This document shows, one piece after another, positions 1 to 9,203 of a stretch of DNA of 64,000 nt. Origin of the DNA: Haliclystus octoradiatus. Taxonomy: Eukaryota; Cnidaria; Staurozoa; Stauromedusae; Haliclystidae. Made by a program: the position numbers and the translations under genes. The notes under the pieces were generated by a model. That model saw only the letters and a list, made by a program, of their open reading frames with translations. It was not told the origin of the DNA and searched no databases. The DNA is taken from contig OU744448.1 of assembly GCA_916610825.1 (NCBI GenBank), positions 13,887,936-13,951,935 of the forward strand, in the 5' to 3' direction. Positions within the stretch are counted from its first letter, which is position 1, and each line of letters starts with the position of its first letter.

Positions 1-113
1 CACTGAATGCCACGGGATGTGGAAACAATGTCCCAGGCACTGATCATATCTAAGACTCGAAGTCAGTTCATATTGTTCGCCAGAATGAGACGGAAACATC
101 GTTCAATCGTATT

Positions 114-121
114 TGACGTCA
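114..121. promoter_or_regulatory. CRE-like palindrome upstream of nested gene copy A
   Basis: A perfect TGACGTCA lies 121 bp upstream of the ATG at 242. The same octamer occurs at the equivalent place in all four copies (4520-4527, 9317-9324, 39359-39366), including the diverged fourth copy where neighbouring bases differ. TGACGTCA is the canonical CREB/ATF site; its use here is inferred. Confidence 0.55.
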
Positions 122-241
122 CAATAGAAAGTGAGCATTTGGGATTTCTAGTTTTATGAACAGTTCGATCCTTGATTTGATTGAATAGAAATTGAGCTTT
201 TGTTGAGTTATATTGGATTTCAGTTTCGTGACTTTATAAAG

Positions 242-1350
242 ATGACTTCTTCAGAATCTTCCGTTTCATCGTGTGTGAGCATTTGTAAGAGTGATTATAT
301 GATCGATCCTAATCGATCCGCTCTCGGCCGAGATCTTACAAAAGAAGATACGAGTGACGATGAAGATACAAGTGATTCAAGTAGCAGCGATGAAGACGAA
401 CAAGAGGAATACGTCATAGCCCATTGGCGGATCAATGACACAACAGAAGACGGACAGAGCGAGTCATGTGCTGCAGCCGATGAAGTGTACATTAACCCAA
501 CCGAATGCAACACGTTAATTGGTCAAAGTCTACAGTCCTATTCTAGTTATCCAGTTGAATATCATCACAGTCCTTTGGAGGGCTATGCAGTATCTAACAT
601 TGATATCAGTGCAGACAAAACTACGGCTGCGAAGAATGATGCGATAGATGACCATTCATTCTCTTTCAATTGGTCAAGGATATCATTGTCATCATCTAAT
701 CCTAATGATTCAATCCGATCGATGGCAATCAGCAATGGCGATCCTGTTCAGGATTCAGATTATTCAATACATCAACAAAGTAACATGTCCTTCAATACAT
801 ATTATGTCAATGAAACGGATGAGGATCTGTTTGAAACTGAGATTATTGATTCTGGATTTGAGATTGAAAACGAGAGAGACGTTGATCTGTGTTGCGATCC
901 TGATTCTTCATCATCCATTGAAAAAGGTACATCACAACATTGATTTAACTTACTTATGTTCTACCTGTCGTGTGCAGTCACCATGCTGAGATAATATTTT
1001 TTTTTTTTTATTGAGATAATTGACCGCCGAGCAAGGGGAATTCTATATTTAAAATTTTCGTTTTACAAATAGATTTCAGCAACAACAGAAATATCCTAAT
1101 GTCAAGTTATGGATCGATCCTTGGTAAGTCAAACCCTTTGACATTTATAGTTTATGAAATAATATATTTATGCGAACAGCATTTATGGGATTATAAGTGT
1201 TTCAATATGATATTTTCAGCTGAAAAGGGCGATTTATTAAACGAAAGATCAGAATTCATCCAATCAGAAACCACATCAACAATGAAGAAGTTAATATTTG
1301 GCACGTGTGCAGCCGTTGGCCTAGCAATTATAGTACCTCTTGTATGGTAA
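242..1350 (+). CDS. Nested acidic tail-anchored protein, copy A (three exons)
   Basis: I do not recognise this family. Exons are 242-926, 1073-1123 and 1220-1350, joined in phase 1 at GT..AG introns, giving 288 aa. The ATG at 242 is chosen because the frame upstream holds only TTG. The N-terminal 228 residues are serine-rich and acidic, with a strongly acidic stretch near residues 34-55 ([11 protein letters not shown]). Exon 2 adds 17 residues. Exon 3 ends in KK followed by a 19-residue hydrophobic segment (about 270-288) reaching the last residue, typical of a tail-anchored membrane protein with a cytosolic N-terminus. There is no signal peptide. A BH3-like LxxxGDxLN pattern (residues 245-253) spans the exon 2/3 junction. 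It lies opposite in strand to the phosphatase exons. Exon 2 is 51 nt and symmetric, so skipping it keeps the frame. Gene structure confident, function unknown. Confidence 0.8.
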
Positions 1351-1638
1351 CAAAATATATTGCTTACGTGTCGCTATCCAAGAGGCAAGAGAGCGACGGG
1401 TTTGGAAAGAAGGGAATTTCAAGAAGGCATACAGGTTGTTCAATTACTTTCGTTTGTGATGGACATCGTACAGTGCACCATGGCAATTGATGAAATATCT
1501 CAAGAGCGAACGTTAAGCACAGATGGTGCTGGTAATCAAAGAACAGGCATCAACGATATGCTTTATATGATAGTTAATTTAGAATGATCAAAATGTTGAA
1601 AAATGAATAAGGTTAGCAAATAGAATGTTACATCGTGG

Positions 1639-1644
1639 AATAAA
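1639..1644 (+). terminator. Polyadenylation signal of nested gene copy A
   Basis: An AATAAA lies 289 bp after the stop codon of copy A. It is the first good signal and is conserved at 6045-6050 in copy B. The roughly 240-bp open frame between stop and signal is most simply 3' UTR. Confidence 0.5.
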
Positions 1645-2437
1645 TAATTAAGCAAATGATAATTACTGACTCAGAATAACACTGCATTAATGATATCGTT
1701 TGTTTAGTACACTACCACGTGATACGCTACAGTGAGAACGTTTCCCGTGCAAAGGTATTGAAAAGTAGACAATTTTAATGATGACGTGATAATACAGATG
1801 AAAGATAAGAACATAGAAAGGCAAGCAAGTTCCCAGTTAACGCGAACATATATGAAACTAAATGTAGATATGTATAGCCTATACCTATTACCTATGCCTA
1901 TACATTTAATATATTAATATGTGAGCGTTAACTGAGAAGAAAGAATATACACTTCTTGAATTTATATATCACAAAGAAGAAATGATATAGTATAAAAATA
2001 GAATTCATAGATCTAAATCTTCAATTCAGGATGAAAATCATATTCATTATCCAAACTTCTGAGTTAATACTATTTGACCCGTTCTATATAATCCTTTCGA
2101 AAAGGAACAATATATGGACCATCTCTGAAACCGTTTTATTCAAATCGCTGTCCCTTGACATATGACAATTATAATTCAAATTAAAGCCAAGTATTACACT
2201 TACTTAATATGAAATATACATTAGTTTCTTCCCTTGAGCCATTCCTGTCGTACTAGTCTCAATTTACGTATATTTGAAGCAACCTCTTTCTAATTTCCGA
2301 AGTTGTAAGATACATACACTAAAATAACGGGACGATTACATGCACAACGTTCTGCTGATTATAGATGCTCTATTAGGTGACCTATTTATTTTCGGAATTA
2401 AATTGGTAGCAAACTATTAAAATGTTCTGTCACAAAC

Positions 2438-3634
2438 CTGAAGATTGTGATCGTGACCGCAAAGATATGCAGTGACTTTGTACTTCATCAACAATGGACG
2501 CAGTCTTTCAACCAAGCAATCTGCAGGACCATGGTGACCGGCAGACCACACAGGGTAATGCCCGGCAACAAAGAGGTAATCTGATTTCGAGGCTGCTATG
2601 GTTTTCTCGATCCAACTCCATTGTGCCTCAGACGTTAAAATATCATCAGGACCTAATCAATAATCAATAAGCATGTACATATAATTACACATGGCGAATA
2701 CGATGAGGCATTATCGTAAACAATCAGTGTAGCAATATTATTTAGCTGAAAAATAACATTTTCATGTAAACCATGAGTATAGTAGGGGAGTACAGCGACC
2801 AATGACTGGTCTGGTATCCCTATTCAAAGTAATCATTGGCTGACTCAATCTGGAGTAATGAAGTATGCCCCCATTACCTCTGCACGATATCCTTTACAGA
2901 CAACCAAAGGAGGAGTTCATTGAGGATGTGGACAGACAGATTATATGTTATGTCAATGTTTTGTGTCAGAATTGTTTTAATGTGACTGTCTAAGCTATAC
3001 TATAAGGAATTATAAATGATTTCGCTAGAAGTATCACTGTCAGTGCATCTGGAGTGGGCTCGTGCTGCATGTGGATGAGCTACAACTCACCAACCCAATA
3101 TACCTACAGAGGGGTGACTCCAAATGACAGTCCGCAAACGTTCAATTTTTTGCGCATCTTACAAATTTGTGCAATTTCATATAGGGATCAAATTCTAGTG
3201 TGAACATTGTCATTGTGCCTTTTTGTACTACATTTATTTAGTCATACAATATTTGTTCATATCATTTGCAAAATTGAAATGAAAGCACACGAACAGACCA
3301 ACATTTATAATTTAAATGTCACATATATACGGAGGTCTGTCTAGGAGATTTATGCAGATGGTATTTATTTCCCTTTTCAAGTAGAACTTTATTGCGTCGT
3401 GCATTTTATTAAAAGCAGCACCCCCGTCAACATATTCTATAGAGTTACCATCCCAGTCAGTTTTAGACTTAAATGCGAATTCTGGAAATAGCATCTATAG
3501 CATTATACCATTTGCCAAACTTCATCACACAAGCAGCATCCGAGTCTCACCGTTTGGTTGCCTGCCGTGGTTATCATGACCTGAATTGCCACAAAGAATA
3601 ACAGTATCTATCATGACGATTTCCATTTCAACGT
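2438..3634 (-). pseudogene. Orphan ACP5-like exons 3 and 4 (duplicated gene fragment)
   Basis: Two exons of the purple acid phosphatase occur without exons 1, 2 or 5. The exon-3 copy is 3551-3634 and the exon-4 copy is 2438-2652. Both keep reading frame and splice sites, and exon 4 still encodes the VAGHYP and GHDHN metal-binding blocks. Exon 5 has been removed by a 400-bp deletion (breakpoint about 1979). No signal-peptide exon precedes them in this unit. They may be silent fragments or alternative exons spliced from the upstream exon 2; sequence alone cannot decide. Intact frames argue for a recent duplication. Confidence 0.8.
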
Positions 3635-4406
3635 CTGCAAGAGAATTAAAACAAATCATAATCAAAGGATGAATCCATAATTTCAATAAGATTCCGATAG
3701 CGGCGGAGGTTTATTTCCAAGATATTTTGAAGGCAGCTAAGATATAAGAAATTTCCTGAAGGGATTCGCCGCTTCGGAATTTTTTAGGGACGCATTGGCC
3801 CAACATACTGTCAACTGCTAAACTTAGACAACTTTCCCCTTCTGCCTCTGCTATTATTCCTATGAACGACCACACTACGTCTTTTTAGGTCATGTCGAGT
3901 GATCGAACTCGTATATATGCTCCACAACCATTGCAATACATGGCATCCTCCACTGGAAGCCGAAGGAGAAGCTTCGATGAGGACATCAGAAAGGCGGAAA
4001 GTAGTATCTTTTCATAATGTTTTCTATAGTGAATTATGAAAATTTCTTTGTCAGCCATGTCTGTTCATGATTTGTGGCGTTCTATAGTATAGATTTCAAT
4101 TCTTAGAGTTACAGGTACAATCGTACATGTTGTATTTCTTACTGTGTAAAACATAAATAGTGATCTGCAATCGGAAGATCTACAATGCTAAGAATAATTT
4201 CAGGTAACATAATTCACAAATTGAATTTAAGCCTATGCAACTCAAGAGATTGCCATTACTTAATTAAAAAAAAACATTTCAATTATTTTATTTTGAAAAT
4301 GTTCATACATTTTAAAGTAAGCAGTCTTTACTCACACGACGCCCCGAATAACTTGCTTGCCTTAACCATAACAATAACATTTACAGCAGAATATTTCGAA
4401 AGTGCA

Positions 4407-7400
4407 CACTGAATGCCACGGGATGTGGAAACAATGTCCCAGGCACTGATCATATCTAAGACTCGAAGTCAGTTCATATTGTTCGCCAGAATGAGACGGA
4501 AACATCGTTCAATCGTATTTGACGTCACAATAGAAAGTGAGCATTTGGGATTTCTAGTTTTATGAACAGTTCGATCCTTGATTTGATTGAATAGAAATTG
4601 AGCTTTTGTTGAGTTATATTGGATTTCAGTTTCGTGACTTTATAAAGATGACTTCTTCAGAATCTTCCGTTTCATCGTGTGTGAGCATTTGTAAGAGTGA
4701 TTATATGATCGATCCTAATCGATCCGCTCTCGGCCGAGATCTTACAAAAGAAGATACGAGTGACGATGAAGATACAAGTGATTCAAGTAGCAGCGATGAA
4801 GACGAACAAGAGGAATACGTCATAGCCCATTGGCGGATCAATGACACAACAGAAGACGGACAGAGCGAGTCATGTGCTGCAGCCGATGAAGTGTACATTA
4901 ACCCAACCGAATGCAACACGTTAATTGGTCAAAGTCTACAGTCCTATTCTAGTTATCCAGTTGAATATCATCACAGTCCTTTGGAGGGCTATGCAGTATC
5001 TAACATTGATATCAGTGCAGACAAAACTACGGCTGCGCAGAATGATGCGATAGATGACCATTCATTCTCTTTCAATTGGTCAAGGATATCATTGTCATCA
5101 TCTAATCCTAATGATTCAATCCGATCGATGGCAATCAGCAATGGCGATCCTGTTCAGGATTCAGATTATTCAATACATCAACAAAGTAACATGTCCTTCA
5201 ATACATATTATGTCAATGAAACGGATGAGGATCTGTTTGAAACTGAGATTATTGATTCTGGATTTGAGATTGAAAACGAGAGAGACGTTGATCTGTGTTG
5301 CGATCCTGATTCTTCATCATCCATTGAAAAAGGTACATCACAACATTGATTTAACTTACTTATGTTCTACCTGTCGTGTGCAGTCACCATGCTGAGATAA
5401 TATTTATTTTTTATTGAGATAATTGACCGCCGAGCAAGGGGAATTCTATATTTAATATTTTCGTTTTACAAATAGATTTCAGCAACAACAGAAATATTCT
5501 AATGTCAAGTTATGGATCGATCCTTGGTAAGTCAAACCCTTTGACATTTATAGTTTATGAAATAATATTTTTATGCAAACAGCATTTATGGGATTATTCA
5601 AGTGTTTCAATATGATATTTTCAGCTGAAAAGGGCGATTTATTAAACGAAAGATCAGAATTCATCCAATCAGAAACCACATCAACATTGAAGAAGTTAAT
5701 ATTTGGCACGTGTGCAGCCGTTGGCCTAGCAATTATAGTACCTCTTGTATGGTAACAAAATATATTGCTTACGTGTCTCTATCCAAGAGGAAAGAGAGGG
5801 GACGGGTTTGGAAAGAAGGGAATTTCAAGAAGGCATACAGGTTGTTCAATTACTTTCGTTTGTGATGTACATCGTACAGTGCACCATGGCAATTGATGAA
5901 ATATCTCAAGAGCGAACGTTAAACACAGATGGTGCTGGTAATCAAAGAACAGGCATCAACGATATGCTTTATATGATAGTTAATTTAGAATGATCAAAAT
6001 GTTGAAAAATGAATAAGGTTAGCAAATAGAATGTTACATCGTGGAATAAATAATTATGCAAATGATAATTACTGACTCAGAATAACACTGCATTAATGAT
6101 ATCGTTTGTTTAGTACACTACCACGTGATACGCTACAGTGAGAACGTTTCCCGTGCAAAGGTATTGAAAAGTAGACAATTTTAATGATGACGTGATAATA
6201 CTGATGAGTGATAAGAACATAGAAAGGCAAGCAAGTTCCCAGTTAACGCGAACGTATATGAAACTAAATGTAGATATGTATAGCCTATACCTATTACCTT
6301 TGCCTATACATTTGATATATTAATATGTGAGCGTTAACTGAGAAGAAAGAATATACACTTCTTGAATTTATATATCACAAAGAAGAATTCATGAGACAAT
6401 ATTAAAAGATAAGCCGGTTTTGGAGTCAGAATAGATTTTGGTTGATATGGACCCATTACAATATCAATTAAGTTGAATAAAGTGTCATATGATAAATTTG
6501 TTAGTAGCTCATAATTTGATGTTCAGACAGAACACGGTCTAGAAGGACCGAGGATTAAATTTAAGATTATATAATACATCCCCTTTGCCAGTGAGGAATT
6601 CCATTTTCATGTCTCCTTGTTGAGCTGTAAACACTGCGAATCCGCCGGATTTATCTTCAGATGCCCAGAAATATTTCAGAGCGTTATTTGGCAGTGTATG
6701 GCCGTGGCTTTTTTCTGTATTGGCTTTGTTTGCAGCCCCAGTTAAAATGTACTCTACTGGCGAACCGTCCTCTTTTAAATGCTAGAAATGATATAGTATA
6801 AAAATAGAATTCATAGATCTAAATCTTCAATTCAGGATGAAAATCATATTCATTATCCAAACTTCTGAGTTAATACTATATGACCCGTTCTATATAATCC
6901 TTTCGAAAAGGAACAATATATGGACCATCTCTGAAACCGTTTTATTCAAATCGCTGTCCCTTGACATATGACAATTATAATTCAAATTAAAGCCAAGTAT
7001 TACACTTACTTAATATGAAATATACATTAGTTTCTTCCCTTGAGCCATTCCTGTCGTACTAGTCTCAATTTACGTATATTTGAAGCAACCTCTTTCTAAT
7101 TTCCGAAGTTGTAAGATACATACACTAAAATAACGGGACGATTACATGCACAACGTTCTGCTGATTATAGATGCTCTATTAGGTGACCTATTTATTTTCG
7201 GAATTAAATTGGTAGCAAACTATTAAAATGTTCTGTCACAAACCTGAAGATTGTGATCGTGACCGCAAAGATATGCAGTGACTTTGTACTTCATCAACAA
7301 TGGACGCAGTCTTTCAACCAAGCAATCTGTAGGACCATGATGACCGGCAGACCACACAGGGTAATGCCCGGCAACAAAGAGGTAATCTGATTTAGAGGCT

Positions 7401-9203
7401 GCTATGGTTTTTTCGATCCAACTCCATTGTGCCTCAGACGTTAAAATATCATCAGGACCTAATCAATAATCAATAAGCATGTACACATGGCGAATACAAT
7501 GTGGCACTATCGTAAACAATCAGTGTAGCAATATTATTTAGCTGAAAAATAACATTTTCATGTAAACCATGAGTATAGTAGGGAAGTACAGCGATCAATG
7601 ACTGGTCTGGTATCCCTATTCAAAGTAATCATTGGCTGACTCAATCTGGAGTAATGAAGTATGCCCCCACTACCTCCGCACGATATCCTTTACAGACAAC
7701 CAAAGGAGGAGTTCATTGAGGATGTGGACAGACAGATTATATGTTATGTCAATGTTTTGTGTCAGAATTGTTTTAATTTGACTGTCTAAGCTATACTATA
7801 AGGAATTATAAATGATTTCGCTAGAAGTATCACTGTCAGTGCATCTGGAGTGGGATCGTGCTGCATGTGGATGAGCTACAACTCACCAACCCAATATACC
7901 TACAGAGGGGTGACTCCAAATGACAGTCCGCAAACGTTCAATTTTTTGCGCATCTTACAAATTTGTGCAATTTCATATAGGGATCAAATTCTAGTGTGAA
8001 CATTGTCATTGTGCCTTTTTGTACTACATTTATTTAGTCATACAATATTTGTTCATATCATTTGCAAAATTGAAATGAAAGCACACGAACAGACCTACAT
8101 TTATGATTTAAATGTCACATATATACGGAGGTCTGTCTAGGAGATTTATGCAGATGGTATTTATTTCCCTTTTTAAGTAGAACTAAATTGCGTCGCGCAT
8201 TTTATTAAAAGCAGCACCCCCGTCAACATATTCTATAGAGTTACCATCCCAGTCAGTTTTAGACTTGAATGCGAATTCTGGAAATAGCATCTATAGCATT
8301 ATATCATTTGCCAAACTTCATCACACAAGCAGCATCCGAGTCTCACCGTTCGGTTGCCTGCCGTGGTCATCATGACCTGAATTGCCACAAAGAATAACAG
8401 TATCTATCATGACGATTTCCATTTCAACATCTGCAAGAGAATTAAAACAAATCATAATCAAAGGATGAATCCATAATGCCAATAAGATTCCGATAGCGGC
8501 GGAGGCTTATTTCCAAGATATTTTGAAGGCAGCTAAGATATAAGAAGTTTCCTGAAGGGATTCGCCGCTTCGGAATGTTTTAGGGACGCATTGGCCCAAC
8601 ATACTGTCAACTGCTAAACTTAGACAACTTTCCCCTTCTGCCTCTGCTATTATTCCTATGAACGACCACACTACGTCTTTTTAGGTCATGTCGAGTGATC
8701 GAACTCGTATATATGCTCCACGGCCATTGCAATACATGGCATCCTCCACTGGCAGCCGAAGGAGAAGCTTCGATGAGGATATCAGAAAGGCGGAAAGTAG
8801 TATCTTTTCATAATGTTTTCTATAGTGAATTATGAAAATTTCTTTGTCAGCCATGTCTGTTCATGATTTGTGGCGTTCTATAGTATAGATTTCAATTCTT
8901 AGAGTTACAGGTACAGTCGTACATGTTGTATTTCTTACTGTGTAAAACATAAATAGTGATCTGCAATCGGAAGATCTACAATGCTAAGAATAATTTCAGG
9001 TAACATAATCCACAAATTGAATTTAAGCCTATGCAACTCAAGAGATTGCCATTACTTAATTAAAAAAAAACATTTCAATTATTTTATTTTGAAAATGTTC
9101 ATACATTTTTAAAGTAAGCAGTCTATACTCACACGACACCCCGAATAACTTGCTTGCCTTAACCATAACAATAACATTTACAGCAGAATATTTCGAAAGT
9201 GCA
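4407..9203. repeat. Tandem duplication unit B (nested gene plus phosphatase exons 5, 4, 3)
   Basis: The unit is 4797 bp and starts with the same CACTGAATGCCACGGG sequence as units A and C. It contains a nested-gene copy (4648-5755) followed by the exons 5, 4 and 3 that complete the full-length ACP5-like gene. Visual comparison with unit A shows only scattered substitutions and small indels plus the 400-bp segment missing from A. Duplication is therefore recent or continually homogenised. Confidence 0.95.
4648..5755 (+). CDS. Nested acidic tail-anchored protein, copy B (three exons)
   Basis: Second copy of the nested gene: exons 4648-5332, 5476-5526 and 5625-5755, again 288 aa with identical splice phases. 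The protein differs from copy A by only a few residues, for example Lys to Gln in the TAA(K/Q)ND stretch and Met to Leu just before the C-terminal membrane segment. The CRE-like palindrome (4520-4527) and an AATAAA (6045-6050) are retained. It lies between the orphan exon pair of unit A and exon 5 of the full phosphatase gene, so it is downstream of, not inside, the intact phosphatase transcript. Function unknown. Confidence 0.8.

Larger units (their letters stand above)
1..4406. repeat. Tandem duplication unit A (nested gene plus phosphatase exons 3-4)
   Basis: Position 1 matches position 4407 and 9204, and the sequence stays near-identical to unit B over the whole unit. Unit A carries one copy of the plus-strand nested gene and minus-strand copies of ACP5-like exons 4 and 3. 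It lacks the 400 bp containing exon 5 that unit B has between 6385 and 6785. Because the window starts inside the homology, the array may continue to the left. Confidence 0.95.

Noticed and set aside
200-241. Upstream extension of nested-gene exon 1 by 14 residues
   Set aside because: It begins with TTG, not ATG, and the ATG at 242 has a good context and is conserved in all four copies.
648-989. 113-codon plus-strand frame overlapping nested-gene exon 1, repeated at each copy, and a 72-codon antisense frame
   Set aside because: Alternate-frame shadows; they recur only because the nested gene itself is duplicated.
1360-1587. 75-codon frame after nested-gene copy A
   Set aside because: Lies between stop codon and polyadenylation signal, starts at a non-ATG or weak codon, and is not preserved in copies C and D; treated as 3' UTR.
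3312-3494. Minus-strand 60-codon frame inside the phosphatase intron 3 copy of unit A
   Set aside because: Unit B has a stop in the same frame. Only a 33-bp phase-compatible mini-exon within it is conceivable, and the protein already has family length without it.
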